The notes: generated by a model not told the origin, from the sequence alone. Shown: positions 50,848-60,094, numbered from the stretch's first letter. The stretch: DNA of 64,000 bases from CADEEN01 sp040384625 (GCA_040384625.1 JAZKIW010000081.1:1-64000), one strand, 5' to 3'. Translations and numbers: made by a program.

Positions 50848-51569
50848 TCCACCAGCTCCGCGTTGTGATAGACGTCCTGCACGTCGTCGAGCTCCTCGAT
50901 CACATCGAGCAGCTTCTGCATGCGCTGCGCCTCATCGCCGGCAAGTTCGATCGGGTTCTCGGCACGCATGGTCACTTCGGCGATCTCGGCCTTCAGGCCC
51001 GCCGCTTCGAGCGCGTCCTTCACGCCCTCGAGCGACATCGGCGGCGTCAGCACCTCGATCGAACCGTCGTCGCCGGCGATCACGTCGTCGGCACCAGCCT
51101 CCAGCGCGATCTCCATGACCTTGTCTTCGCTAACACCCGGCGCGAAGACCAGCTGGCCGCAATGTTTGAACTGGAAGGCCACCGAACCTTCGGTGCCCAT
51201 GTTGCCGCCGTACTTGGAGAATGCGTGCCGCACCTCGGCCACGGTGCGCACCCGGTTGTCGGTCATGCAGTCGACGATGATTGCGGCGCCACCGATGCCG
51301 TAGCCCTCGTAACGGATCTCCTCGTAGCTGACGCCCTCGAGGTTGCCGGTGGCCTTGTCGATGTTGCGCTTGACGGTCTCGACCGGCAGGTTGACGGCCT
51401 TGGCCTTCTCGACCGCCAGGCGCAGGCGTGGATTGGCCGAAACATCACCGCCGCCCAGGCGCGCCGCGACCATGATCTCGCGGATCACCCGCGTCCAGGC
51501 CTTGCCGCGCTTCTCGTCCTGGCGGCCTTTGCGGTGCTGGATGTTGGCCCACTTGGAATGACCCGCCAT
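50844..51569 (-). CDS. yebC: YebC/PmpR family transcriptional regulator or translation factor
   Basis: The 241-residue protein starts with HSKWANIQHRKGRQDEKRGKAWTRVIREI and shows NPRLRLAVEKAKAVNLPVETVKRNIDKATGNLEGVSYEEIRYEGYGIGGAAIIVDCMTDNRVRTVAEVRHAFSKYGGNMG, the hallmarks of the YebC/TACO1 family. Members have been described as DNA-binding regulators and as translation helpers on difficult peptide motifs. It heads the block that runs to rng and diverges from the HerA-like ATPase. Confidence 0.96.
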   Translation of the reverse strand: MAGHSKWANIQHRKGRQDEKRGKAWTRVIREIMVAARLGGGDVSANPRLRLAVEKAKAVNLPVETVKRNIDKATGNLEGVSYEEIRYEGYGIGGAAIIVDCMTDNRVRTVAEVRHAFSKYGGNMGTEGSVAFQFKHCGQLVFAPGVSEDKVMEIALEAGADDVIAGDDGSIEVLTPPMSLEGVKDALEAAGLKAEIAEVTMRAENPIELAGDEAQRMQKLLDVIEELDDVQDVYHNAELVE

Positions 51570-51631
51570 GAAGGAAACTCGCTTTGTTTGCGCTTACGAT
51601 GCGCTGGATTTTAGTTCGAGGGGATTGAGCG

Positions 51632-53167
51632 ATGGCCGAACCGATCCTGATTGCGAAGCACGGCGACACCGAATGCGTGCTGCTGCCCGGTCTGGCCAAC
51701 CGCCACGGCTTGATCACGGGCGCCACCGGCACCGGCAAGACCATCACCTTGCAGACCCTGGCCGAGAACTTCTCGCGCATCGGCGTGCCGGTGTTCATGG
51801 CCGACGTCAAGGGCGACCTGACCGGCATCGCGCAGAAGGGGGTTCTTCCAGAAAAGGTGGCGAAGATCATCGCCGAGCGCGGCCTGCCCGTTCCCGAGAG
51901 CCTGGCCTGTCCCGCGACCTTGTGGGATGTCTTCGGCGAACAGGGTCACCCGGTGCGGGCCACGGTGTCCGACATGGGCCCGTTGCTGCTGGCGCGCATG
52001 CTGGCCCTGAACGAGATCCAGTCGGGCGTGCTGAGCCTGGTGTTCAAGATCGCCGACGACAACGGTCTGATGCTGCTCGACCTGAAGGACCTGCGCGCGA
52101 TGCTGCAGCACGTGGGCGACAACGCGAAGGACTTCACCACCGAGTACGGCAATGTCAGCGCGGCCAGCATCGGGGCGATCCAGCGCGGCCTGCTGCAGAT
52201 CGAGGAGCAGGGCGGAGCCAAGTTCTTCGGCGAACCGATGCTCTCGATCGACGACTTCATGCAGACCGTCGACGGCAAGGGTGTCATCAACGTGCTGGCC
52301 GCCGACAAGCTGATGAATGCGCCGCGCCTGTACGCGACCTTCCTGCTGTGGATGCTGTCGGAGTTGTTCGAGCAGCTGCCCGAGATCGGCGACCCCGACA
52401 AGCCCAAGCTGGTGTTCTTCTTCGACGAGGCACACCTGCTGTTCACCGACGCCCCGAAGGCCCTGGTCGAGCGCATCGAACTGGTAGTGCGACTGGTGCG
52501 CAGCAAGGGCGTCGGCGTCTATTTCGTGACCCAGAACCCGCTCGACGTGCCCGACAGCGTGCTGGCGCAGCTGGGCAACCGGGTCCAGCACGCGCTGCGC
52601 GCCTTCACGCCACGCGACCAGAAGGCGGTGAAGGCGGCCGCGAGCACGATGCGCGCCAAGCCTGGCCTGGACCTGGAGACCGCCATCACCGAGCTGGCCG
52701 TCGGCGAAGCGCTGGTCAGCCTGCTCGACAGCAAGGGGCGGCCCAGCGTCACCGAACGCGTCTTCGTGCTGCCCCCGGGCAGCCAGATCGGGCCGATCAC
52801 AGCCGAGCAGCGCAGGGCGCTGATCGCTGGCTCGCTGGTCGCCGGCGTATACGAGAAGACCGTGGACCGCGAGTCGGCCTACGAGAAACTGAAGGGCCGC
52901 TCGATCGCCTCGGCCGACGCGGCGCAGACGATGCGGCAGGAAGGTGCTGCCAAGGGCGGCGCCGCGGCCGCGCCGGAAGGTGGCGGCGGCCTGATGGGCA
53001 GCCTGGGCAGCATCCTGTTCGGCAGCACGGGACCACGCGGCGGCAAGCGCGAAGGCCTGGCCGAATCGGCGGCGCGAAGTGCGGTGCGCACCGTCGGCTC
53101 GGCGGTTGGTCGCGAGATCGTGCGCGGCGTGCTTGGCTCCCTGCTCGGCGGCGGACGCCGCCGTTGA
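51632..53167 (+). CDS. HerA-like P-loop ATPase (DUF853, YjgR type)
   Basis: The 511-residue protein has Walker A GATGTGKTITLQTLAENF near the start, Walker B VFFFDEAHLLF at about 265, and the YFVTQNPLDVPDSVLAQLGNRVQHALRAFTPRDQKAVK arginine-finger region. A Gly-rich tail ends in VRGVLGSLLGGGRRR. This is the DUF853 branch of HerA/FtsK ATPases (YjgR), thought to be a hexameric DNA or protein translocase, although no NurA nuclease gene is present. GAGGGG precedes the ATG. Confidence 0.93.
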   Translation: MAEPILIAKHGDTECVLLPGLANRHGLITGATGTGKTITLQTLAENFSRIGVPVFMADVKGDLTGIAQKGVLPEKVAKIIAERGLPVPESLACPATLWDVFGEQGHPVRATVSDMGPLLLARMLALNEIQSGVLSLVFKIADDNGLMLLDLKDLRAMLQHVGDNAKDFTTEYGNVSAASIGAIQRGLLQIEEQGGAKFFGEPMLSIDDFMQTVDGKGVINVLAADKLMNAPRLYATFLLWMLSELFEQLPEIGDPDKPKLVFFFDEAHLLFTDAPKALVERIELVVRLVRSKGVGVYFVTQNPLDVPDSVLAQLGNRVQHALRAFTPRDQKAVKAAASTMRAKPGLDLETAITELAVGEALVSLLDSKGRPSVTERVFVLPPGSQIGPITAEQRRALIAGSLVAGVYEKTVDRESAYEKLKGRSIASADAAQTMRQEGAAKGGAAAAPEGGGGLMGSLGSILFGSTGPRGGKREGLAESAARSAVRTVGSAVGREIVRGVLGSLLGGGRRR

Positions 53168-53175
53168 GACGAGCT

Positions 53176-53652
53176 ATGGCCATCGTCGTCGTGCTGCTGC
53201 TGGCCGCCGTGGCGGTTCTGGTCGCCGCACGCCTGGGTGCCTTCTCGGGCCGTCTGCCCGACAACCTGGGCTTGCGCGACGGCCGGCTAAAACCGCCCTC
53301 CAAGACGCCGAACAGCGTGAGCAGCCAGGCGGGCTTGTGGGCCGACCATCCGCAGCGCGAGGGCGCCCAGATCGCGGCCCTGCAGGTACAGGGCGGTGGG
53401 CCGGCCACCCTGGAGCGCTTGGCTCGAGTCATCGAGAGCATGGATGGCGCGCGCATCGTCGAGCGCCGATCCGACTACATCTATGCCCAGTTCACCACCA
53501 AACTGATGCGATTCGTCGACGACGCCGAGTTCTGGTTCGATCCAGTCGCTGGTGTGATCCAGGTTCGCTCGGCCTCACGCGTCGGGCGCAAGGACTTCGG
53601 TGTCAACCGTGCACGCGTCGAGGCCATTCGCGCCCGTATGGCTGGCACCTGA
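53176..53652 (+). CDS. DUF1499 membrane-anchored protein
   Basis: The 158-residue protein has an N-terminal membrane helix (AIVVVLLLAAVAVLVAARLG), the PPSKTPNSVSSQAGL segment, LARVIESMDGARIVERRSDYIYAQFTTKLMRFVDDAEFWFD and VIQVRSASRVGRKDFGVNRARVEAI. These match DUF1499. It lies eight bases behind the HerA-like gene. Function unknown. Confidence 0.88.
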   Translation: MAIVVVLLLAAVAVLVAARLGAFSGRLPDNLGLRDGRLKPPSKTPNSVSSQAGLWADHPQREGAQIAALQVQGGGPATLERLARVIESMDGARIVERRSDYIYAQFTTKLMRFVDDAEFWFDPVAGVIQVRSASRVGRKDFGVNRARVEAIRARMAGT

Positions 53653-53751
53653 AGTCTGCGGGCTGCATCTGGCGCCCCTAGGGACTCGTTTCGCACCGCC
53701 AACCCCCCACCGATCGCGACGGCCTTGCCGGTTGACGCCCGCGGCAACAAG

Positions 53752-53775
53752 CTAGGGATCGCGCACTGTCCCTAG
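53752..53775. promoter_or_regulatory. Inverted repeat CTAGGGA-N10-TCCCTAG
   Basis: A 7-bp inverted repeat with a ten-base spacer lies 17 bases before the LytS-like kinase gene. A related palindrome CCCTAGGG is at 53676-53683. CTAG-containing words are usually scarce in such genomes, so this clustering suggests a binding site, perhaps for the LytTR regulator encoded downstream (inference). Confidence 0.45.
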
Positions 53776-53791
53776 GCCACCGGCCCATCGC

Positions 53792-54916
53792 ATGTCCTCC
53801 ACCCGCCCCTCTGCTCTGACCGCTTCGGCATTGCCCCGATGGGCCGCCGCAGCCCTGTCCTTGTCGCGCCAGCTGGCCATCGGCTTCGCCGTGTGCTTGG
53901 TGGTGGCGGTCTTTCTCAGCGTGGTCTTTAACGACCCGTTCGGACGCGTGTTGGTGTTCTCACTGTGCATCGGCCTAAGCTGCCAATTGCTGATTGACGG
54001 CGGGCGCCGCCTTGCGGCGGGCCTTCTGGCGCGCCGCCACCCCGGTTCCGCCGCACTGCGCGACGGATGGCCGGGCTGGCACTGGATGCTGCCGATCGTC
54101 CTGGGGGGAAGCTGGGCCGGCATCCAGCTTGGTTATCCATTGGCCGGTCGGATGCTGGGCATCGCGGTACGTAATCCGGGACTGGACCGACCACGCGTGC
54201 TGTTCACCGTGATGGCGGTAAGCCTGGTGGCAGCGCTGGCGATGATCTATTGGTCATGGTCGCGCGCGCGCATCGCGGCCGAGGAGGCACGCGCACAAGC
54301 GGCACAACGCGCCGCCGCCGAAAACCAGTTGAAGCTGCTCGAGTCGCAGCTCGAACCGCACATGCTGTTTAACACCCTGGCCAACCTGCGCGTGCTGATC
54401 GGCCTCGATCCGGTGCGTGCGCAGGCGATGCTCGACCACCTGATCGCCTTCCTGCGCGCTACCTTGCAGGCTTCGCGCAGCACCACGCACACCTTGGCCG
54501 AGGAGTTCGCCCGCCTGGACGATTACCTGGCCCTCATGGCCGTGCGCATGGGCCCGCGGCTCGGCTTTACCTTCGACCTGCCCGACGAACTGAGAAACCA
54601 CCCCGTCCCGCCGTTGCTGCTGCAGCCGCTGGTCGAGAACAGCATCAAGCACGGCCTGGAGCCGCAACTGGCCGGTGGCCGCATCGACGTCCTCGCAGAG
54701 CGCCGGGGCGGTCGGCTGCTGCTCAGCGTGCGGGACAGCGGCGCCGGGATGGCCACGGCCACGGTGTCGCACGGCACGCACTTCGGCCTGGCACAGGTGC
54801 GCGATCGCCTGGCGGCGACCTATGGGTCTGGCGCGTCCCTGACGCTGGAAGCGCTGCCCGACGGCGGCACACTGGCGCGCCTCTGCTTGCCCCTTCCTCC
54901 GACGCCGACATCATGA
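53792..54916 (+). CDS. LytS/AlgZ-like sensor histidine kinase
   Basis: The 374-residue protein has four membrane helices (about 28-47, 53-70, 98-118, 135-155), then the His_kinase domain: QLEPHMLFNTLANLRVLI with the phospho-acceptor His, RATLQASRSTTHTLAEEFARLDDYLALMAVRMGPRL, the N box LVENSIKHGLEP, and DSGAGM. This is the LytS/AlgZ type (HPK8/10), which pairs with LytTR regulators. The downstream regulator starts inside the last four bases (ATGA). Confidence 0.94.
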   Translation: MSSTRPSALTASALPRWAAAALSLSRQLAIGFAVCLVVAVFLSVVFNDPFGRVLVFSLCIGLSCQLLIDGGRRLAAGLLARRHPGSAALRDGWPGWHWMLPIVLGGSWAGIQLGYPLAGRMLGIAVRNPGLDRPRVLFTVMAVSLVAALAMIYWSWSRARIAAEEARAQAAQRAAAENQLKLLESQLEPHMLFNTLANLRVLIGLDPVRAQAMLDHLIAFLRATLQASRSTTHTLAEEFARLDDYLALMAVRMGPRLGFTFDLPDELRNHPVPPLLLQPLVENSIKHGLEPQLAGGRIDVLAERRGGRLLLSVRDSGAGMATATVSHGTHFGLAQVRDRLAATYGSGASLTLEALPDGGTLARLCLPLPPTPTS

Positions 54917-55713
54917 GCACCGCACTGATCGCCGAAGACGAACCCTTCCTGGCCCTGGCACTGAAGGCCGAACTGGCCGCCCTGTGGCCGGAATTGCAGA
55001 TCACCGCCACCGTCGGCGACGGCGCTTCGGCCGTGGCGCAGGCGCTCGCCCGGCCGCCCGAGGTGTGCTTCTTCGACATCCGCATGCCAGGGATGAGCGG
55101 CCTGGAGGCGGCACAGGCCCTGGCCGAGGACTGGCCGGAGAGCGGCGCCCCCTTCCCCTTGATCGTCTTCGTCACCGCTTACGACCAATACGCCTTGCAG
55201 GCGTTCCAGGCGCAGGCGGTCGACTACATCGTCAAGCCGGTCGCATCGGCGCACCTGGCGGCCTGCGTGGCGCGGCTGAAGGCGCGGCTGGCCGAGCGTG
55301 CGCCACAAGGCAACGCGCTGGCGCGCAGCGTCGAACAGTTGCGCGCCTTGCTTACGCCGTTGGCGGGCCCCACAGCGTCGCCTTCGCCACGGCTGGCCGT
55401 GGTCCAGGCCCAGGTCGGCGCCACGGTGCACATGGTGCCGATCGATCGGGTGATCTACTTCGAGGCCGCCGACAAGTACGTGCGCGTGATCACGGCCGAC
55501 CGCGAGCATCTGATCCGCAGTTCGCTGAAGGACTTGCTGCCCCAGCTCGACCCGAGTGTGTTCTGGCAAGTGCACCGCGGCACGGTGGTGCGCGCCGATG
55601 CCATCGCCAGTGCCCTGCGCGAGGAATCAGGCAAGGTGCAACTCAGCCTGCACGGCCGAGCTGAAAAGCTCAGCGCCAGCCGCCTCTACGCGCATCTGTT
55701 TAGAGGCATGTAG
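54913..55713 (+). CDS. LytTR response regulator (AlgR-like)
   Basis: The 266-residue protein has a receiver domain (ALIAEDEPFLALALKAEL, phospho-Asp in CFFDIRMPGMSG, Lys in YIVKPV) and a C-terminal LytTR DNA-binding domain (about 160-260: IDRVIYFEAADKYVRVITADREHLIRSSLKDLLPQLDPSVFWQVHRGTVV). LytTR proteins bind pairs of about 9-bp direct repeats. It is the output of the LytS kinase just upstream and may control its own operon and the DUF2306 gene downstream. Confidence 0.95.
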   Translation: MSTALIAEDEPFLALALKAELAALWPELQITATVGDGASAVAQALARPPEVCFFDIRMPGMSGLEAAQALAEDWPESGAPFPLIVFVTAYDQYALQAFQAQAVDYIVKPVASAHLAACVARLKARLAERAPQGNALARSVEQLRALLTPLAGPTASPSPRLAVVQAQVGATVHMVPIDRVIYFEAADKYVRVITADREHLIRSSLKDLLPQLDPSVFWQVHRGTVVRADAIASALREESGKVQLSLHGRAEKLSASRLYAHLFRGM

Positions 55714-55774
55714 CGGCGCTTTCGTCGGCGCCCTTGTCGCTTCGTCGCAGCCGAGCTGACCATGACAGCCGGCC

Positions 55775-55780
55775 TGCCTA
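55775..55780. promoter_or_regulatory. CCTAGG word upstream of DUF2306
   Basis: CCTAGG lies 38 bases before the DUF2306 start, between it and the LytTR regulator. Similar CTAG-centred words are found before the kinase gene. This is suggestive only. Confidence 0.2.
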
Positions 55781-55817
55781 GGATCAGCCGCATCGAAAGC
55801 CAACGCGATGGACCGAG

Positions 55818-56264
55818 ATGACACTGCTGCACCTCTACGCTGACAAGTTTGCCCTGCTGTTGCAACGCCATCCCCTGGTGTTCTTTCACCTGCTGACGGC
55901 ACTCGCGGCCCTGATCGTCGGCGCTTTCGTGTTGGCACAACGCAAGGGAACGGCGAGCCACAAGGCGCTGGGTTGGACCTGGGTCGTGCTGATGGGCAGC
56001 ACGGCCCTCGCCAGCGCCTTCATCCGCGACTACGGGATGCCCAACATTGCGGGCATCACGCCGATCCACGCCTTCACGCTGCTCACCGCCGTCAATCTGC
56101 CGCTTGGCATCTGGCACATCCGCCAGGGCAACGTGACCGCGCATCGCAAGAGCATGCGCGGCCTGTACATCGGCGCCTGCGTTCTGGCGGGCATCTTCAC
56201 TCTGCTGCCGGGACGCTTTCTCGGCAACCTGCTGTGGAAGCACACGCTGGGCGTGATGGCTTGA
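55818..56264 (+). CDS. DUF2306 membrane protein
   Basis: The 148-residue protein has four membrane helices and conserved His residues in FFHLLTA, SHKALGW, IHAFTLL and AHRKSMRG. The H-K-x3-G-W pair and the AHRKSMRG end match the DUF2306 family. It may bind a heme or other metal group, by analogy with other four-helix His proteins (inference). It sits after the LytTR pair and is convergent with a small minus-strand gene. Confidence 0.85.
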   Translation: MTLLHLYADKFALLLQRHPLVFFHLLTALAALIVGAFVLAQRKGTASHKALGWTWVVLMGSTALASAFIRDYGMPNIAGITPIHAFTLLTAVNLPLGIWHIRQGNVTAHRKSMRGLYIGACVLAGIFTLLPGRFLGNLLWKHTLGVMA

Positions 56265-56275
56265 GCGGACGTCCT

Positions 56276-56638
56276 TCAGCGCATCGAGGCCAGGCCTCGA
56301 TCGCCAACGCCGGACAACGCCACTTGCAGCCAGCGCTCGCGCTGGGGCTCGTCGACGGCAAAGCGCAGGCCATATAAGCGTGGCCCGTGGGCGCTCATCA
56401 ACAGGGCTATCCGCGCCGCTTCGGCATGGCCTTGATCGGCAAGGCCCGAGAGAGCCCGGAACGCCGCGTCAAAGTGCTGTCGTTCATAGTCCCGGAGCGC
56501 GTGCGCGAACAGAGCCGCCCGAGTCTCGACAGGGTCGATGATCGGTTGCGCATGGCTAGCCGAACAGGCAGCCAAAGACATCACGATCACGTGCAGCGAG
56601 CGCCAGACTGCACGCCATCCAGCGTCAATGGCTCCCAT
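56276..56638 (-). CDS. Small exported protein (120 aa), unknown
   Basis: The protein has a signal-like N terminus with a possible lipobox or cleavage site (MSLAACSASHAQP). The mature part resembles a short Sel1/TPR-like helix pair (YERQHFDAAFRALSGLADQGHAEAARIALLM) followed by an LRFAVDEPQRERWLQVAL helix. It may bind a peptide or another protein in the periplasm. A second small gene lies seven bases upstream. The start is uncertain, since MSLAA is an internal alternative. Confidence 0.6.
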   Translation of the reverse strand: MGAIDAGWRAVWRSLHVIVMSLAACSASHAQPIIDPVETRAALFAHALRDYERQHFDAAFRALSGLADQGHAEAARIALLMSAHGPRLYGLRFAVDEPQRERWLQVALSGVGDRGLASMR

Positions 56639-56645
56639 GACAGGC

Positions 56646-56933
56646 TCAACGTTCGTAGGCCGCGACGGATAAGGGCGAGGGGTCTTCGGACGGAGCCATC
56701 CCGTCCCAGTCGATCTGGCTGCTCAGTGACGCCATGTGCGAGGAAGCGGCCGGAACCTGTTGGTCGAGCGGTGCTGTTCCCGCGTCCGGCACTTCGCTGG
56801 CACGCAGCGGCCCAGGCGTCGGACCCAACAGCGCCAGCATGGCCATGATGGCAACGCCAGCGGCAATCCAGGCGAGGCGACGGCCGCGTTCGCGCAGGGC
56901 GGCCTGCTCGTCGAGTTCTTTGTCGGTGGTCAT
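56646..56933 (-). CDS. Small single-helix membrane protein (95 aa), unknown
   Basis: An acidic N-terminal segment (TTDKELDEQAALRERGRRL) leads into one membrane helix (AWIAAGVAIMAMLALLGP) and an exported Ser/Asp/Pro-rich tail. GGGAG precedes the ATG. No family recognised. It lies between the response regulator and the small exported protein, all on the minus strand. Confidence 0.6.
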   Translation of the reverse strand: MTTDKELDEQAALRERGRRLAWIAAGVAIMAMLALLGPTPGPLRASEVPDAGTAPLDQQVPAASSHMASLSSQIDWDGMAPSEDPSPLSVAAYER

Positions 56934-57026
56934 GCGATGCTCCCGATTGATTGAGTTCCATCAATCTAGGCGCCGACGCCGCAGAGCGCGCCTGCCGCAA
57001 GGCCGAGCCGCCCTATGCCAGAGGAT

Positions 57027-57674
57027 CTATGCCGGTCCGCCGCGCTCGTCCAGGCCGAGAGCCTGCGCACGAACCACCGCTTCGGTCCGATTGCGAGCCT
57101 GAAGGGCACGCAGGATCGCGGCGATGTGGATCTTGACGGTGCCTTCGGTCAGGCCCAGTTCGCGCGCGATGAGCTTGTTGGGCTGCCCCCGCGACAGCGC
57201 GCGCAGCACGTCGCGCTGGCGCGGCGTGAGTCCACTGGCAAGCGCCTGCGCCGGCGCCGCAATGGCGCTCGGCTCTTCAAGCGAACGCAGCGGCACATAG
57301 ACCCCACCCGCCAGGATCAGGCGCAGCGCGTTGAGCAGAACCTCGGTGCGCTCGGTCTTCGGAATGAAGCCGACGGCACCCGCCGCGAGCACGTTACGAA
57401 CCGTGGCCGCATCGTCCTGTCCCGAAGCAATAACAACCGGCAAGGTCGGCAGCTGTTCACGCAAACGACGCAGACCATCCACGCCGTTCATTCCCGGCAT
57501 GTTCAGGTCGACCAGCGCCAAGTCGACTGGCGCGGCACTGGCGCTGAGCGCCAAGCGCAAGAGCGAATCGAAGTCGCCCGCCTGTTGCACGTCAGCCGCG
57601 GCATCGAGTTCGCGCACTGTGCGCGCGAGGGCATCGCGCACCATCGGGTGATCATCGGCGATAAGCACCTTCAT
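57027..57674 (-). CDS. NarL/FixJ-type response regulator
   Basis: The 215-residue protein has a receiver domain (VLIADDHPMVRDALARTV, phospho-Asp in ALVDLNMPGMNG, Lys in GFIPKTERTE) and a C-terminal LuxR helix-turn-helix (LTPRQRDVLRALSRGQPNKLIARELGLTEGTVKIHIAAILRAL). It is the output of the hybrid kinase upstream, whose stop it overlaps (ATGA). The target genes are unknown, but the two small genes just downstream are candidates. Confidence 0.95.
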   Translation of the reverse strand: MKVLIADDHPMVRDALARTVRELDAAADVQQAGDFDSLLRLALSASAAPVDLALVDLNMPGMNGVDGLRRLREQLPTLPVVIASGQDDAATVRNVLAAGAVGFIPKTERTEVLLNALRLILAGGVYVPLRSLEEPSAIAAPAQALASGLTPRQRDVLRALSRGQPNKLIARELGLTEGTVKIHIAAILRALQARNRTEAVVRAQALGLDERGGPA

Positions 57675-60094
57675 CGCACAGTCTCCCGCTGGTCGGGCTG
57701 GGTCGGTAAATCGGTTGCCGCCGACGCAGTCGGCACGACCGCGAGCAGCCAACTGCGCAGGCTCGCAGCGGGGACCGGCTTGCTGAGCCACGACAAGCCA
57801 CTGTCCTGCATCAAACGTACGCGCTCGGGCGCCGAGTCACCGCTGACGATCAAGGCGGGCAGTGCAGGTCCGAAGCATGCGCGCAGCAGCTTCACTTCGC
57901 CAATCCCGTCGCGAGCGCCCCGCAGGCGAAGGTCGGCGATCAGCGCCTGCACAGAGTCACCCTGCGCCGACCATTGCGCCAGCACCTCCGATCCGTCGCT
58001 CCCATCGACGACCCGACAGCCCCAACTCTCCAGCAAAGTTCGCATCGAATCCCGCACCTCGGGATCGTCCTCGATGATCGCGACCACAAGGCCATGCAAG
58101 GAACCGCTCGGCGTCACGTGCCGCTGCGGGGTGACGGCTTCGTCCGTGGCGGGCAGATCGAGAACGAACCGCGTCCCTTGCCCGGGACGCGAGTGCAGCG
58201 TCAGAGGCAGTTGCAGCAAGCGCGAGACCCGGCGCACGATCGAAAGACCGAGACCCAGACCGCTGCGGCGGTCGCGCTCCGGGTTGCCGATCTGGTAGAA
58301 CTCGTCGAAAACGCGCTCTCGCTCGGCGTCGGCGATGCCAGGCCCGGTGTCCCAGACTTCAACACGCCAGCCGCGCTCTCCCCGACGACGGCAGCTCACC
58401 AGCACGCCGCCAATTTTGGTGTACTTGACCGCGTTGCCGATCAGGTTGCGAAGGACGCGCTCCAGCAGCACCGGGTCGGTGAAAGCGTTGCGCGGGCCTT
58501 GTCTGCTGGCGACGCGCACCGACAAGCGCACACCGTGCTGCGCCGCCTGCGCCGCGAACTCCTCCACCAGTCGGCGCAACATGGCTTCGAGGTCGAAGGC
58601 GCGCGCTAGCGGCTGCACCACACCGGCATCCATTCGCGAGATGTCCAGAAGCGCGTTGAACATGGTGTCCAACGCGCCGAGCGAGGCATCCATGCGTTGC
58701 GCGATGTCGTTGGCCTCGCGATCGAGCGGGCGCTGGCGCAGGGCGCCCAGGTATAGACCCAGGGCATGGATGGGCTGACGCAGGTCGTGGCTGGCAGCAG
58801 CGAGGAAACTGCTCTTCGCGCGGTTTGCTGAGTCGGCCCGATCGCGGGCTGCGCGCATGTGGTCCAGCGCGGTCACCAACTCGGCGCTCTTGCGCTCGAC
58901 GCGATGCTCAAGTTCGCGGTTGAGGCCCTCGAGCGACTCGGCCGTGCGCACGAATCGGTCGATCAGAACCCAAGCCACCAGCAGCACCAGGGGCAGCGCC
59001 GAGTATGGCGCCAGTGCGATCGGAAAATTGTCGTCGTCACTTTGGAATACGAGCCAGTCCCGCAAGCCGAAGGATGCCGCAGCAAAGCTGGCGAGTACTA
59101 ACAAGGCGCTGTCCAGGCTGCGTTGACGCCAAGCACTTCGCGCCACAGCGGCGAGTGTGGCAAACGCCGCAAAGACCAAGCCCAGACGCCAAACCAGTGC
59201 GGCCTCATTGACGACGCCGAGCGCGTGAGCGCCATAGAGAACCAAGGGCGTGGCCATGCTCAGGTACACCAGCGTGGCTTCCATGCGCGGCAGGACATAG
59301 CCTGCGAAGCGCAAGGCAAATGAAAGCAGCATGAAGACAAAGAACGCGTAGAGGGCGGTCCACCAGATGCCGTTGTGGATTCCCGGCAGAGGCGCCTCCG
59401 GCAGAATGCTCCACGCCGTATGCAGGCCCCAGGCAATCGCACCTACGGCGAAGTACGCGTACATGGGCTCGCTGCGCCGCCGCAGGTAGATCAAGAGTAC
59501 CGAGGCCCCAAGACAAACGATGACGGTGGCCACCAGCATCGGGCCGAAGACAATCGCGATTGCCTTGCGGTCACGCAGCGCACGCACTTCGGCGTGCGGT
59601 CCCACGATGACGCGGGATAGGCTGATGTACGAAGGCGCGCGCAGCGTGATCTCCACGTGGTTCACGCCGGCAACCCAGTAGGCTGGCGGCAAGTCCACCA
59701 TGCGCATCGCGTGCAAACTGGTCGGGCGCGGGCCGAGCGGCTCGCCCAGCCGGTTAAACACCACATGGCCGTTGAAGGTGATTCGCCCTCGCGCCAACAT
59801 GCCGGGCAGGTACAGGTCCATGGGATCCGAGCCTGTAGGGCCCGCGTCAAAGGCGAGGCGGTAGCGCCGTTCGACGATGCCTTTGCCCGCGACCTCGTCA
59901 GGTAATTTGACGATCTTGGCGCTGCCGTCGGGTTCGATGCGTTCAGCCTGAACGAGCGTCAGCGGTGCCTGTAAAGCCGGGACCGCGGCGGCTGAACCTA
60001 CAAGCAGCGCCAGGCCAAGCCAGACACGGGCAGCAACGCACCGCCAACCGTGCGGCGGGTTGACGCGATAGATCGCGTTGGCGGTTAACGGCAT
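57671..60094 (-). CDS. Hybrid sensor histidine kinase, 7TMR-DISM type
   Basis: The 807-residue protein has an N-terminal signal or first helix (about 20-40), a periplasmic domain with a 7TMR-DISM2-like beta-sandwich (about 45-180), then seven membrane helices (about 180-380). A coiled coil leads to HisKA with the phospho-acceptor in SHDLRQPIHALGLYLG (His about 436), the HATPase domain (LIGNAVKYT, DTGPGIA, GLGLGLSIV), and a C-terminal receiver (VVAIIEDDPEVRDSM, Asp in LIADLRL, about 670-790). The receiver suggests a phospho-transfer step before the separate NarL-type partner. Confidence 0.93.
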   Translation of the reverse strand: MPLTANAIYRVNPPHGWRCVAARVWLGLALLVGSAAAVPALQAPLTLVQAERIEPDGSAKIVKLPDEVAGKGIVERRYRLAFDAGPTGSDPMDLYLPGMLARGRITFNGHVVFNRLGEPLGPRPTSLHAMRMVDLPPAYWVAGVNHVEITLRAPSYISLSRVIVGPHAEVRALRDRKAIAIVFGPMLVATVIVCLGASVLLIYLRRRSEPMYAYFAVGAIAWGLHTAWSILPEAPLPGIHNGIWWTALYAFFVFMLLSFALRFAGYVLPRMEATLVYLSMATPLVLYGAHALGVVNEAALVWRLGLVFAAFATLAAVARSAWRQRSLDSALLVLASFAAASFGLRDWLVFQSDDDNFPIALAPYSALPLVLLVAWVLIDRFVRTAESLEGLNRELEHRVERKSAELVTALDHMRAARDRADSANRAKSSFLAAASHDLRQPIHALGLYLGALRQRPLDREANDIAQRMDASLGALDTMFNALLDISRMDAGVVQPLARAFDLEAMLRRLVEEFAAQAAQHGVRLSVRVASRQGPRNAFTDPVLLERVLRNLIGNAVKYTKIGGVLVSCRRRGERGWRVEVWDTGPGIADAERERVFDEFYQIGNPERDRRSGLGLGLSIVRRVSRLLQLPLTLHSRPGQGTRFVLDLPATDEAVTPQRHVTPSGSLHGLVVAIIEDDPEVRDSMRTLLESWGCRVVDGSDGSEVLAQWSAQGDSVQALIADLRLRGARDGIGEVKLLRACFGPALPALIVSGDSAPERVRLMQDSGLSWLSKPVPAASLRSWLLAVVPTASAATDLPTQPDQRETVR

